A stretch of DNA of 64,000 nucleotides from JAUWOY01 sp034431315 (lineage in GTDB: Bacteria > Chloroflexota > Anaerolineae > VGOG01). Shown here one piece after another: positions 1-8,520 of the stretch (positions within the stretch are counted from its first letter, which is position 1; each line of letters starts with the position of its first letter). Where the stretch lies: assembly GCA_034431315.1 (NCBI GenBank), contig DAOUDK010000023.1, forward strand, positions 55,016 through 119,015, given 5' to 3'. The position numbers and the translations under genes are program-made. The notes beneath the pieces were generated by a model. The model had not been told where the DNA came from, did not search any database, and saw only the letters and a list, made by a program, of their open reading frames with translations.

Positions 1-532
1 TATCGTGGCCGATCTCGTCCATCTTGGCCACGAATTTATCGGTTATCTCCTGCACATCGTCCTTGGTCCGATAGAACTCGTCTTCAGAGATCAGCTTCTC
101 GCTCTCCAATTCGCGCAAGTCTTCTATGGCGTTGCGGCGAATGTTGCGGACGGCTATTTTCCCCTCTTCGACCTGCTTGCCTACAACCTTGACCAGCTCC
201 TGGCGTCGCTCTTCAGTCAGTCGGGGGATGCTCAGGCGGATCATCTTGCCATCGTTGGAGGGAGTCAGCCCTAGCTCCGATTTCAGGATGGCTCTCTCGA
301 TGTCGGCCAGGGCAGTGGGGTCCCAGGGGCGGATTGCCAGCAGCCGTGGCTCAGGGACGGAGATAGTTGCCAATTGGTTGAGGGGGGTAAGCGTGCCGTA
401 GTACTCCACAGGCAGCCGCTCCACCAGGGACGGGGAAGCTCGTCCGGTCCTGATGGTCATCAGGTTATCTCGGAGAGCATCCACTGCTTTATTCATCCTA
501 TCTTCGGTTTCTTTGAGCAAGTCTTTGATCAT
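1..532 (-). CDS. frr: Ribosome recycling factor (3' end cut by window edge)
   Basis: It releases the post-termination 70S complex together with EF-G. About 177 residues are visible, from the initiator in MIKDLLKET to KMDEIGH, so only the last few residues of a normal ~185-residue protein are missing. The RRF signature is clear: the N-terminal helix, the R-x-G-R-A-S-P stretch, and the LTEERRQEL segment. The ATG is preceded by GGGAGG about 8 bases upstream. It is the last visible gene of the rpsB-tsf-pyrH-frr order that is conserved across bacteria, which supports the call. Confidence 0.96.
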   Translation of the reverse strand, partial: MIKDLLKETEDRMNKAVDALRDNLMTIRTGRASPSLVERLPVEYYGTLTPLNQLATISVPEPRLLAIRPWDPTALADIERAILKSELGLTPSNDGKMIRLSIPRLTEERRQELVKVVGKQVEEGKIAVRNIRRNAIEDLRELESEKLISEDEFYRTKDDVQEITDKFVAKMDEIGHD

Positions 533-610
533 GAGTAAGTACCTCCCATTTCATTGGCCTAGGGCTGATGATGGGCGGGGATTTGGCAATCCCCTTAGAG
601 CAACTAAGAA

Positions 611-1327
611 CTATCTACAGATGATCGTGCCCACTGACTCACCGAGGATGGCTCGCTCGATGCTCCGATGTTCCCAGAGGTTGACGACGATGATGGGGAG
701 GTCGTGGTCCATGCACAGAGAGATAGCTGTGCTGTCCATGATTCTCACTCCCATGTTCAGGGCGTCAATGTAGGTCAGGCGCTCCAGTTTCTTGGCTTGA
801 GGATCGAGGTTAGGGTCGCTCTCGTAGACGGCGTCAACCTTGGTGGCTTTGATCAGAACCTCGGCGCCGATTTCCATGGCCCTCAGTGCAGCCGCCGTGT
901 CGGTGGTGAAAAAGGGGTTGCCTGTCCCTGCCCCAAGGATGACTACTCGCCCCTTCTCCAGGTGACGGATGGTCCGCAACCGAATATAAGGCTCTGCAAA
1001 GGCTCTCATCTCGACAGCCGTCTGCACCCGGGTGGTTACCCCGGCCCTCTCCAAAGCATCGTGGAGGGCCAGGGAGTTCATGACCGTGGCCAGCATCCCC
1101 ATGTGGTCGGCGGTAGCCTGCTCCATGCCGTGGGCCAGGCCATCCTTGCCCCGCCAGAGGTTGCCGGCTCCCATGACGATGGCAATCTCCACATCGTGGT
1201 CTTTGACCCGGCGAATCTTGGCCGCTACCTCCTCGGCCCTTTCGGGATCAATGCCGTATCCTCCGGGCCCGGCCAAAGATTCGCCGCCCAGCTTCAGCAT
1301 GACCCGCCTGTACTTAGCTTTGGACAT
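611..1327 (-). CDS. pyrH: UMP kinase
   Basis: It phosphorylates UMP to UDP in pyrimidine nucleotide synthesis; bacterial PyrH is a hexameric amino-acid-kinase-fold enzyme. The protein is 238 residues, the usual length. It opens with KYRRVMLKLGGESLAG (nucleotide-binding glycine loop) and contains GAGNLWRG, GTGNPFFTTDTAAALRA and the KATKVDAVYESDP segment diagnostic of the family. It lies between tsf and frr on the same strand with gaps of under 100 bases, consistent with cotranscription from the rpsB promoter. Confidence 0.97.
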   Translation of the reverse strand: MSKAKYRRVMLKLGGESLAGPGGYGIDPERAEEVAAKIRRVKDHDVEIAIVMGAGNLWRGKDGLAHGMEQATADHMGMLATVMNSLALHDALERAGVTTRVQTAVEMRAFAEPYIRLRTIRHLEKGRVVILGAGTGNPFFTTDTAAALRAMEIGAEVLIKATKVDAVYESDPNLDPQAKKLERLTYIDALNMGVRIMDSTAISLCMDHDLPIIVVNLWEHRSIERAILGESVGTIICR

Positions 1328-1369
1328 TCCGGCCTCCCCAGATCAGTTGGCTAGGTTGCCAGCTAATAC

Positions 1370-1963
1370 CTAATCCCCCAGCTCAAACCTCACAAACCGC
1401 CGCACCACGATGTTCTCACCCAATTTAGCGATTATCTCGGTGAGCACATCTTGGACAGTCAGGTCATCATCTTTGATGAAGGGTTGTTTCATGAGGCAAA
1501 CATCCTGGTAGTACTTCTGCAGCTTGCCTTCCACGATTCTCTCTATTATGCGCTCAGGTTTGCCCATCTCCTTCGCCTGGACTCGGTAAACATTCTTTTC
1601 CTCCTCCAGCACATCGGGAGGGATATCCTCAGGGGCCAGATAGAGGGGCCTGGCAGCCACTACTTGCAGGGCTAGATCGTGGGCCAGTTCCTCGAACGCT
1701 TCGGTCCTGGCTACGAAATCGGTCTCGCAATTTAACTCGATGAGGGCCCCGACGCGGCCGCCAGTGTGGATGTAGGCTTCGATTAGACCCTCCTCGGCTG
1801 CCCGGCCTGCTTTCTTGGCAACAGCAGCTAACCCCTTCTCTCGCAGATATACTTTAGCCTTCTCAAGGTCTCCGCCGCTGGCCTCCAGGGCCTTTTTGCA
1901 GTCCAGCACCCCGGCCGCAGTCGCCGCGCGCAGATCTTTTATCTTTGACGTTGTGATCTCCAA
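1370..1963 (-). CDS. tsf: Translation elongation factor Ts
   Basis: It is the guanine-nucleotide exchange factor for EF-Tu. Starting at TTG gives 197 residues, the compact form known from Thermus and other thermophile-like lineages. The UBA-like N-terminus (ITTSKIKDLRAATAAGVLDCKKAL) contains the TG/AAGV-DCKKAL EF-Tu contact motif, and GALIELNCETDFVAR is the core signature. The reading frame is open further upstream, but GAGGAGG sits 11 bases before this TTG and family alignment begins here. An ATT six bases upstream of the TTG is a less likely alternative start. Confidence 0.95.
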   Translation of the reverse strand: MEITTSKIKDLRAATAAGVLDCKKALEASGGDLEKAKVYLREKGLAAVAKKAGRAAEEGLIEAYIHTGGRVGALIELNCETDFVARTEAFEELAHDLALQVVAARPLYLAPEDIPPDVLEEEKNVYRVQAKEMGKPERIIERIVEGKLQKYYQDVCLMKQPFIKDDDLTVQDVLTEIIAKLGENIVVRRFVRFELGD

Positions 1964-2006
1964 TTGAATCTTTACCTCCTCAATGGATTGACGTTGATTT
2001 TCTGAT

Positions 2007-2855
2007 TTACTCTTCTTCGTCGCTTGTCTCCGCTTCTTCGGAAGCCTCCTCAGGTGCCTCTTGCCCAAACTCGAGTTCACCTGACTTGAGCTTAGCCAGG
2101 GTAGCCTCACCCAGATACTTCTCTTCTTCGAACTCCATCTCTAGCTCTTCTTCCTCGGCTGCGAGGGCCTCTCGCATGTTCTGCCCCTCAATGACGGCAT
2201 CAGCGATCTTGGTGATGATGAGTTTATTGGCTCGGATGGCATCGTCGTTGGCGGGGATGATGTGCTCAATTGGATCCGGGTCGCAGTTAGTATCCACCAT
2301 AGCAATGATTGGTATGCTGAGCTTGCTAGCCTCTTTCACAGCGGTGGCTTCGCGCCGCACATCGGTAATGAAGAGCATGTCAGGCAGGCGTCGCATGTCC
2401 TTGATGCCCCCTAATCGCCGATTGAGCTTGACGATCTCCCGTCCCAATTGCAGGGCCTCTTTCTTAGGCAGCCGCTCGAAATCTCCTTGCTCTTGACGCT
2501 CTTCCAGGTTCAACAGGTAATCTATCCGTTGACGTATGGTGCGCCAATTGGTCAAGGTCCCCCCCAGCCAGCGCTGGTTGACGTATGGCATGCCACATCG
2601 CTGGGCCTGTTCGAGAAGGCTCTCCTTGGCTTGCCTTTTGGTACCTACGAAGAGGATAATGCCATCTTCACTGATGGTGTCCCTGACCACATCGAAGGCA
2701 TTATCCAAGGCGGTCATGGTCTGCTGCAGGTCAATAATGTGGATGCCGTTGCGCTCAGTGTAGATGAAGGATTTCATCTTCGGATTCCAACGCCCTGTGC
2801 GATGGCCGAAGTGTACCCCCGTCTCCAATAGCGCCTTCATAGAAACTACTGCCAC
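2007..2855 (-). CDS. rpsB: Small ribosomal subunit protein S2
   Basis: It is a structural protein of the 30S subunit. The GTG start (VAVVSMKALLETGVHFGH) is chosen because AAGGAGG lies eight bases upstream and S2 proteins align from this point; an in-frame ATG further upstream would add 14 lysine-rich residues with no family support. At 282 residues it is longer than the ~240-residue standard because of a glutamate-rich C-terminal tail of roughly 40 residues after the core. GGTLTNW and the DPIEHIIPANDDAIRA segments confirm the family. It leads the tsf-pyrH-frr operon. Confidence 0.97.
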   Translation of the reverse strand: MAVVSMKALLETGVHFGHRTGRWNPKMKSFIYTERNGIHIIDLQQTMTALDNAFDVVRDTISEDGIILFVGTKRQAKESLLEQAQRCGMPYVNQRWLGGTLTNWRTIRQRIDYLLNLEERQEQGDFERLPKKEALQLGREIVKLNRRLGGIKDMRRLPDMLFITDVRREATAVKEASKLSIPIIAMVDTNCDPDPIEHIIPANDDAIRANKLIITKIADAVIEGQNMREALAAEEEELEMEFEEEKYLGEATLAKLKSGELEFGQEAPEEASEEAETSDEEE

Positions 2856-3012
2856 TTTCTTTTCCTCCTTACGTTTTTTGTCTTCCGCTCTTTTCATCCT
2901 GGTGAAGGGCCTATCTGGCTGATGACCCTCTATTCTCCACTAGCTGGTCGTATGCCAGGTTGGCACGTCTTCGCCAGTCAAAGGGCGTGTTTAATTGGAC
3001 AGTTCGGGTAAG

Positions 3013-3041
3013 AGTATAGCACATACTTGGCTATCAGGCAA
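3013..3041 (-). promoter_or_regulatory. Sigma-70-type promoter for the rpsB operon
   Basis: Reading the minus strand, TTGCCT and TATACT are separated by exactly 17 bases. Transcription would start near 3006, leaving a leader of about 150 bases before the rpsB GTG. It lies 9 bases from an oppositely directed promoter, so the two -10/-35 pairs form a compact divergent unit. Confidence 0.75.
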
Positions 3042-3050
3042 GTCGGCGGT

Positions 3051-3079
3051 TTGAGGTTTCAACCTGTTTATGCTATACT
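3051..3079 (+). promoter_or_regulatory. Sigma-70-type promoter for the Trm112-like gene
   Basis: TTGAGG and TATACT are separated by 17 bases, ending 34 bases before the ATG of the small zinc protein gene. It diverges from the rpsB promoter. Confidence 0.75.
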
Positions 3080-3113
3080 ATCTTGAGATATTGAAATCGA
3101 GGAGGAATATGAG

Positions 3114-3326
3114 ATGGTGAGCCAAGATCTGTTGGACATCCTGCGTTGCCCCGCCTGCGTGCGGGAAGGCCCTGACGCTGGTCTCCTGGACTTGATCAGG
3201 GAGCAGTGGCTGGTCTGTCGGGATTGCGATCGCAAGTATCCCATCCGCGACGACATCCCGGTGATGCTCATTGATGAAGGGGACAAGTATCGAGATGTGC
3301 CTGTGGAGGAGCTAGGGGAGCCATAG
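3114..3326 (+). CDS. Trm112/UPF0434-type small zinc-binding protein
   Basis: This is a 70-residue protein of the Trm112p-like family (bacterial YcaR/UPF0434). The family folds around one zinc; members act as small scaffolds or partners of other enzymes, and the bacterial role is not fixed. The motifs seen are LDILRCPAC near the N-terminus and WLVCRDCDRKYPIRDDIPVML, which together supply the CPxC and CxxC cysteines. GGAGGAAT lies nine bases before the ATG. The gene stands alone between the rpsB promoter region and the convergent amidase gene. Confidence 0.88.
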   Translation: MVSQDLLDILRCPACVREGPDAGLLDLIREQWLVCRDCDRKYPIRDDIPVMLIDEGDKYRDVPVEELGEP

Positions 3327-3389
3327 TCGGGGTCTGAAGACTTCGGCGAGCCCTCGGCGTGAGCTCGGTCGAACGCTCAGTCGAGCCGC

Positions 3390-4190
3390 TCAGTCCGATT
3401 CGGTTTTCAGGAAACGGACGATACCGTTGGCGATGCCTTGGGCCACTTTGTCTTGTTGGTTCAGGAGGATATTCCGGTCGGCGGCCATAAAGCCGGCCTC
3501 GATGATCGCCGCCGGGGTCTGAGGGTCTATTTCGTAGAAGGCATGGTACTCACGCATGTCATAGGTTATGCTGTGCTCGTGGAACGGTAGACCTGTGGCT
3601 GTTTGATACTCCTCTCGCAGGCATTTCACCAGGTGGTCCTCCTCCTCAGGCAGAGCGCTTTTGAGCACCCTGGCTATTTTAAACCCGCTGGCCCTGGGTA
3701 CGTCGCAAGAGTCTGCGTGGATGGAGACCAGGGCATCGGCCAGATAGCCATCTAACGTCGCATCGAACTCTTCCAGGATATCTACCTCACAGCCTTGATT
3801 TTCCAGTATGGCCTTCACCAACTGGGCGATAGCCAGATTGATCTCCACTTCCGTCAGGCCATCGGGACAGACAGCCCCCGAATCGTATCCCCAGTGCCCG
3901 GCGACCAGGCCGACCTTTTTGGGAGGCCTGGTGGGAGTCGGCGAGGGAGGGACCCTGGTGGCAGTGGGAGTTACCGTCGGGGTGAGTGTGGCAGCGACAG
4001 GTGTAGACCTGGCGGACCTGCTCTCAGGCGCCCACAATGCTTGCAGGATCAGATAGGCGATGGCCAAAGCGATGGCAACCATCACCGCTACCAGTATCCT
4101 TTGGGCTACTTCCAGTGCTCCCCTTCTCACCAATTCCCTGAGTCCTCCCCGAGACGCGCGCCTTCCAGGCAACGGGCTTTGTTCAATCAT
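3390..4190 (-). CDS. N-acetylmuramoyl-L-alanine amidase (Amidase_3), membrane anchored
   Basis: It is predicted to cleave the amide bond between MurNAc and the stem peptide in peptidoglycan. One transmembrane segment (VAVMVAIALAIAYLILQAL) near residues 30-50 is followed by a PT-rich spacer and then a ~170-residue Amidase_3 domain. Zinc ligands fit GHWG, the glutamate in TEVEINLA and the histidine in VSIHADSC; IIEAGF carries the catalytic glutamate. The topology puts the catalytic domain outside the cell. An in-frame TTG 24 bases upstream of the chosen ATG (at 4214) is an alternative start; neither has a strong ribosome-binding site. Confidence 0.88.
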   Translation of the reverse strand: MIEQSPLPGRRASRGGLRELVRRGALEVAQRILVAVMVAIALAIAYLILQALWAPESRSARSTPVAATLTPTVTPTATRVPPSPTPTRPPKKVGLVAGHWGYDSGAVCPDGLTEVEINLAIAQLVKAILENQGCEVDILEEFDATLDGYLADALVSIHADSCDVPRASGFKIARVLKSALPEEEDHLVKCLREEYQTATGLPFHEHSITYDMREYHAFYEIDPQTPAAIIEAGFMAADRNILLNQQDKVAQGIANGIVRFLKTESD

Positions 4191-4271
4191 ACCTCTGATT
4201 TCCAATTTAGTCAACTTCGCTGGCGGCGGTTTTTAATCCCTGCCCTGTGTTGGCTCAAGAAGGTGAGAAGC

Positions 4272-5318
4272 ATGACCCGTGAAGAAATTCGCCTTACAGC
4301 GATGACCAGCGCGGCCGGTTGAGCGGCCAAGATGGGCCCTGAGGCCCTGGCGCAGGTGCTGCGCCCGCTGCAAAATATGTTCCGCGCCGAAGACTACCCG
4401 GAGTTGCTGGTGGGATTGGAGGTCAGCGACGACGCCGCCGTGTACAAAATCAACGACGAGGTGGCGGTCATCCAGACGCTCGACTTCTTCCCGCCTGTGG
4501 TTGACGATCCCTACGACTACGGGGCCATCGCCGCCGCCAACGCCATGAGCGACGTCTACGCCATGGGCGGCGAGGTGGTGCTGGCGCTCAACATCTGCGG
4601 CTTTCCTCCCGATTTACCACCTGATGTCGTCACTGAGATTCTGCGCGGCGGGGCGGAGAAGGTGGCCGAGGCAGGGGGCGTCATCGCTGGCGGCCACACC
4701 CTGGACGACAAGGAGCCCAAGTACGGCCTGGCGGTGATGGGTTTCGTCCACCCTGACCGTGTGGCCACCAAGGCAGGGGCCAGGCCCGGCGATGTCCTCA
4801 TCCTGACCAAACCCCTGGGTGTGGGGATCATCACCACCGCTCTCAAGGGGCAGGTAGCCGAGCCAGGCCACGTGGAGGCGGCGGTGGAGAGCATGAAGAA
4901 GCTCAACCGCCACGCCGCCCGGCTGATGCAAAGCGTGGGGGTGAACGCCTGCACCGACATCACCGGCTTCGCCCTGCTGGGTCACGCTCAGGAGATGGCC
5001 GAAAAGAGCGGGGTGGGGATACGATTCTATCTGGAGAAACTCCCCTTCGTGGAAGGGGCAAGGGAGTATGCCGAAGACTGGCTTTTCCCTGGCGGCGCTT
5101 GCCGAAATCAGGAGCACTATGCGCCCCAAGTACGCTTTGCCCCGGACATTCCAGAAGAGATGCAGATGCTCCTCTACACCCCCGAAACGTCAGGTGGACT
5201 CCTCATCGCTGTCCCATCGGAGAAGCTGGAAGAGCTGCTCGCTCTCTTTAGCACCGAGGGCCAGGAGCATTGGACGATAGGCGAAGTGGTGGAGGGGGAG
5301 GGGATCGAGGTGGTTTGA
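4272..5318 (+). CDS. selD: Selenide, water dikinase; selenoprotein with Sec at residue 17 (UGA)
   Basis: It makes selenophosphate from selenide and ATP, the selenium donor for Sec-tRNA and selenouridine. The gene reads MTREEIRLTAMTSAAG, then an in-frame TGA at 4320-4322, then AAKMGPEALAQVL, and continues open to the normal SelD C-terminus (348 residues). The TGA is codon 17, exactly where E. coli SelD has catalytic Cys17, and the essential Lys20 is kept, so the TGA is read here as selenocysteine; Sec-containing SelD proteins are well known. Calling the start at the downstream ATG (4332) would delete the active site. AAGGTGAG lies seven bases before the ATG. The core motifs NAMSDVYAMGG and GGHTLDDKEPKYG are intact. 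Confidence 0.94.
4334..4347 (+). promoter_or_regulatory. Candidate bacterial SECIS hairpin of selD
   Basis: GGGCC and GGCCC can pair around a CTGA loop, starting 11 bases after the UGA. Bacterial SECIS elements lie inside the coding region with a short G-containing apical loop roughly 16-30 bases after UGA, which this fits. An alternative GGCC/GGCC pairing slightly upstream is possible, so the exact fold is uncertain. Confidence 0.5.
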
Positions 5319-5337
5319 GAAAGGCGGCCCGTGACCT

Positions 5338-5366
5338 TTGACCTTTTGGTTGAAAGATGCTATACT
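5338..5366 (+). promoter_or_regulatory. Sigma-70-type promoter for the two-component system
   Basis: TTGACC and TATACT are spaced by 17 bases just downstream of selD. It directs transcription into the histidine-kinase gene. Confidence 0.7.
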
Positions 5367-5403
5367 CATCAGCAGTATCCTAACCCCCTTTTTCGAAGTG
5401 TAG

Positions 5404-6639
5404 GTGCTCAAGTTGACTGGAAGAAGGCCAGGCAATGATTCGGACAAGGCCATGCCGAGCCACCCTTCGGCAGGCTCTCCTCCCGACTACGAGAAGCTCC
5501 TCATGGCGGCGGCCTATATCACCATCGGGGCGATCTATCTCATCACCCTCGTCTTTGGCTGGGGCTCTCTCCCCATGCCCTCGCTTATCTTGCTCACCGG
5601 CCTGATGGCGGCCTTCACCTTGGGTCAACGCTTCATACCCGAGCTGGATGCCCCATTGCTCCACCGGCTTCTCTATCTTGGCATCCAGGGAGCCCTCATC
5701 TTCGCCATCGTCCTGGTGGGCAGGGGGGAGGCATTCTTGCCCCTCCTCTATTTCATTCTCGTGCCCCAGGCCTACCTACTGCTATCCTTTCGTAGCGCTT
5801 CGATCGTAACCTTCTTCTTCATCCTCGCCGTCGAGCTGGACTACCTCATCATCGCCGGACCTAGGGGGGCCTTGACCGGCCTGCTTCCCTACTTCGGCGG
5901 CTTCGTTTTCTTCGCCGCCGTCAGCCTGATGGCCGCCCGCCAGCGGGAGGAGAAGGAACAGGCAGAGGGGCTGCTGGCTGAACTGGAGGAGGCCCACCAC
6001 AGGTTGCGGGAATACGCCCAGCGGGTGGAGGAGCTGGCCGTGGCCGAGGAGCGCAACCGCCTGGCTCGGGAGATTCACGACAGCCTGGGCCACTACCTGA
6101 CGGTGGCCAGCGTGCAACTGGAGGCCGCCAGGGGGCTGCTAACGATAGATCCGACGCGAGCCCACGCCCAAATCGAGAAGGCCCAGCAGTCGGTCAAGGA
6201 GGCCCTGAGGGAGGTGCGCCGCTCGGTGCGGGGCTTGCGCCCTGGCGAGCTGGAGCGCGAACCGCTGGCCCAATCGCTTCGGGCCCTGATCGAGGAGTTC
6301 GAGGCCACCACCGCCCTGCCGGTGGAGTTCAAGGTCGAGGGAGAGGAGCAGCGCCTGTCCCCTGCCGCCGAGCTGACCCTCTACCGGGCCGCTCAGGAGG
6401 CCCTCACCAATGTCCAGAAGCACGCCCACGCCAGCCGGGTGGAGCTGGCACTGCGCTTCGCCCCGCATGAGGTGACCCTGACCGTGGCTGACAACGGAGT
6501 GGGGTCCGGGGAGGCCGGCGAGGGCTTCGGCCTGACGGGCCTGCGTGAGCGGGCGGCACTGCTCGGAGGCTCACTGATGGCGGGAAACCGGGCCGAGGGT
6601 GGATTTGAGTTAAGAGTCTCACTTCCCCACAGGGAGTAG
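5404..6639 (+). CDS. NarL-type membrane sensor histidine kinase
   Basis: It is a signal-sensing kinase of the HisKA_3/HATPase_c class (LiaS/DesK/NarX type). Five or six hydrophobic segments between about residues 30 and 180 form a membrane sensor with short loops and no large extracellular domain, so the signal is probably membrane-borne or intramembrane. A coiled coil (residues 180-215) leads to EERNRLAREIHDSLGH, in which His225 is the predicted phospho-acceptor. The ATPase domain shows the N box (AAQEALTNVQKHAHAS) and G boxes DNGVG and GFGLTGLRERA. The GTG start has a weak ribosome site; an ATG at 5452 is possible. It pairs with the response regulator 14 bases downstream. Confidence 0.9.
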   Translation: MLKLTGRRPGNDSDKAMPSHPSAGSPPDYEKLLMAAAYITIGAIYLITLVFGWGSLPMPSLILLTGLMAAFTLGQRFIPELDAPLLHRLLYLGIQGALIFAIVLVGRGEAFLPLLYFILVPQAYLLLSFRSASIVTFFFILAVELDYLIIAGPRGALTGLLPYFGGFVFFAAVSLMAARQREEKEQAEGLLAELEEAHHRLREYAQRVEELAVAEERNRLAREIHDSLGHYLTVASVQLEAARGLLTIDPTRAHAQIEKAQQSVKEALREVRRSVRGLRPGELEREPLAQSLRALIEEFEATTALPVEFKVEGEEQRLSPAAELTLYRAAQEALTNVQKHAHASRVELALRFAPHEVTLTVADNGVGSGEAGEGFGLTGLRERAALLGGSLMAGNRAEGGFELRVSLPHRE

Positions 6640-6653
6640 AGAGGGACTAAGAG

Positions 6654-7310
6654 ATGGCTCTGGACGAGATTCGGGTGCTCATCGCTGACGACCAGACGTT
6701 GATGCGAGAGGGGCTGCAGACCCTGCTGGAACTTTCGCCCGGCATCCGGGTGGTGGGCCAGGCCGGCGATGGGGAGGAGGCGGTGGCTCTGGCTCGGGAG
6801 CTGCGGCCCGACGTGGTGCTGATGGACGTGCGCATGCCCGTCATGGATGGGGTGGAGGCCACGCGGCGCATTCGCAGGGAGCTATCTGACACGCAGATCG
6901 TCATCCTCAGCACCTTTGACGACGACGAATACATCTTCGAGGGGCTGGCCGCCGGGGCGATGGGATACCTCCTGAAGGACGTGTCCTCCAAAGAGCTGGC
7001 CGAGGCCATCCGCAGGGTGCATCAGGGCCAGGCCCTCCTGCCTCCAAGCATTGCCAGCAAGGTGGTGACCGAGTTCTCCCGCCTGGCCGCGCGGCGGGAG
7101 CCGGTAGCGCTTCTCTACGAGGAACTGACCCCCCGGGAGCTGGAAGTGTTGTGGCTGCTGGCCGTCCGGGCCACTAACCGTCAGATCGCCGAAGCGCTGT
7201 GCATCACCGAGGGGACGGTCAAGAACCACGTGTCCAACATCCTGGGCAAGCTGGGCGTGCCGAATCGCACCCAGGCCGTGCGCCGAGCTCAGGAGCTGGG
7301 CTTGCTGTAA
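6654..7310 (+). CDS. NarL/LuxR-type response regulator
   Basis: It is a DNA-binding partner of the adjacent kinase. The receiver domain (residues 1-125) carries the acidic pair ADDQ, the phospho-acceptor Asp58 in VVLMDVRMP, and the conserved Lys in YLLKDVSS. A LuxR-type helix-turn-helix follows (LTPRELEVLWLLA, then ITEGTVKNHVSNILGKLGV). Its length of 218 residues is standard. The adjacent ABC exporter genes after the terminator are plausible targets, as in LiaRS/DesKR-type modules, but no binding site could be assigned. Confidence 0.93.
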   Translation: MALDEIRVLIADDQTLMREGLQTLLELSPGIRVVGQAGDGEEAVALARELRPDVVLMDVRMPVMDGVEATRRIRRELSDTQIVILSTFDDDEYIFEGLAAGAMGYLLKDVSSKELAEAIRRVHQGQALLPPSIASKVVTEFSRLAARREPVALLYEELTPRELEVLWLLAVRATNRQIAEALCITEGTVKNHVSNILGKLGVPNRTQAVRRAQELGLL

Positions 7311-7359
7311 GTCCAGGTCATATAACTTTCGCCCCTCGGGGCACATGACTTTGCCCGAA

Positions 7360-7386
7360 AGAGCGCTGATGAAGCGCTCTTTTTTA
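7360..7386 (+). terminator. Rho-independent terminator after the two-component system
   Basis: A perfect 7-bp stem (AGAGCGC/GCGCTCT) with a 7-base loop is followed directly by a run of six T. Confidence 0.9.
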
Positions 7387-7469
7387 TGTCCCGATTTATG
7401 CCCCGATGGCACATCACAAGCGAGCCATTTTGTGGTATGCTATGTTCAAAAAAGTGAGGAGGTAGAAAG

Positions 7470-8411
7470 ATGACCAAAAACATCGTGGAGGCCAGAGATC
7501 TAGTCAAGCAGTACGGCGAGCTGGTGGCCGTCAAAGGGATTGACTTCAACATCCGCCAGGGGGAGATATTCGGCTTCCTGGGCCCCAACGGGGCGGGGAA
7601 GACGACCACCATCTCCATGCTCTCCTGTCTCCTGGAGCCGACTTCGGGCTCCGTGGCCATTGACGGGCTGGACGTGGTGCGCGATGCGGCCCAGGTCAAG
7701 CGCATCATCGGCCTCGTCCCCCAGGAGATCGCCCTCTACCCCACGCTCTCAGGCCGGGACAACCTCAACTTCTTCGGGCGCATCTACAGGCTGAGCGGAA
7801 AGCGCCTGCGGGAGCGGGTGGACGCCGCCCTGGAGATAGTGGGGCTCAGCGAGCGGGCGAAAGATGCGGTGCAGACCTACTCCGGGGGGATGAAGCGCCG
7901 CCTCAACCTGGCCGCTGGGCTGCTGCACGAGCCCAGGGTGCTCTTCCTGGACGAGCCGACCGTGGGCATGGATCCCCAATCCCGCAACCACATCTTCGAG
8001 AACGTGGAGCGGCTGAATCGGGAGGGGATGACCATCCTCTACACCACCCACTACATGGAGGAGGCGGAGAGGTTATGCCATCGGGTGGCCATCATTGACG
8101 AGGGACGGATCATCGCCCTGGATACGCCACAAAACCTTATCAAGGTGCTGGGCGGCGGGGTGATCCACGTCGGCGTGCGAGCTGGGCTATCAGAGGAGAT
8201 GCTGGGGAGAATTCGGCAACTCCCCACCGTCAAAGAGGTCGCCTCCCTCGACGGCAAGCTGAAGGTGAAGACGGTGGACGCTCAGCGGGCTCTGGTGAAG
8301 GTCATCGCCATCTTCAACCAGGCCGATGCAGCCATCACCTCGCTGGAGATACTGGAGCCGAACCTGCAGAGCGTTTTCCTACACCTGACGGGAAAACGCC
8401 TGCGGGACTAA
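7470..8411 (+). CDS. ABC-2 exporter, ATP-binding subunit
   Basis: It energises export through the permease encoded downstream. The 313-residue protein has Walker A GPNGAGKTT, the signature YSGGMKRRL, Walker B VLFLDEPTVGMD and a C-terminal ~80-residue extension typical of DrrA/CcmA-like exporters. Drug or lipid export is usual for the class; the substrate cannot be told from sequence. AGTGAGGAGG precedes the ATG. A repeat element fills the 109-base gap to the permease gene. Confidence 0.92.
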   Translation: MTKNIVEARDLVKQYGELVAVKGIDFNIRQGEIFGFLGPNGAGKTTTISMLSCLLEPTSGSVAIDGLDVVRDAAQVKRIIGLVPQEIALYPTLSGRDNLNFFGRIYRLSGKRLRERVDAALEIVGLSERAKDAVQTYSGGMKRRLNLAAGLLHEPRVLFLDEPTVGMDPQSRNHIFENVERLNREGMTILYTTHYMEEAERLCHRVAIIDEGRIIALDTPQNLIKVLGGGVIHVGVRAGLSEEMLGRIRQLPTVKEVASLDGKLKVKTVDAQRALVKVIAIFNQADAAITSLEILEPNLQSVFLHLTGKRLRD

Positions 8412-8414
8412 GAG

Positions 8415-8496
8415 CTTATCCGAAAAGTCAGCAGAGGCGGCTCCCACGCCGCTGGAAACCGGGCATGAGAGCCCGGCCCGCTATTTCTCGGATAAA
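8415..8496 (+). repeat. Small palindromic (REP/MITE-like) repeat, copy 1
   Basis: The outer ends TTATCCGA (8416-8423) and TCGGATAA (8488-8495) are inverted repeats. Inside lies a 22-base block (8431-8452) whose core GGCGGCTCCCACGCCGC recurs exactly, in inverse orientation, at 39498-39519. It occupies the space between the ATPase and permease genes of one operon, so it is transcribed. Confidence 0.7.
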
Positions 8497-8520
8497 TACT
8501 AAACGAAAGGAGTAAGTGCA

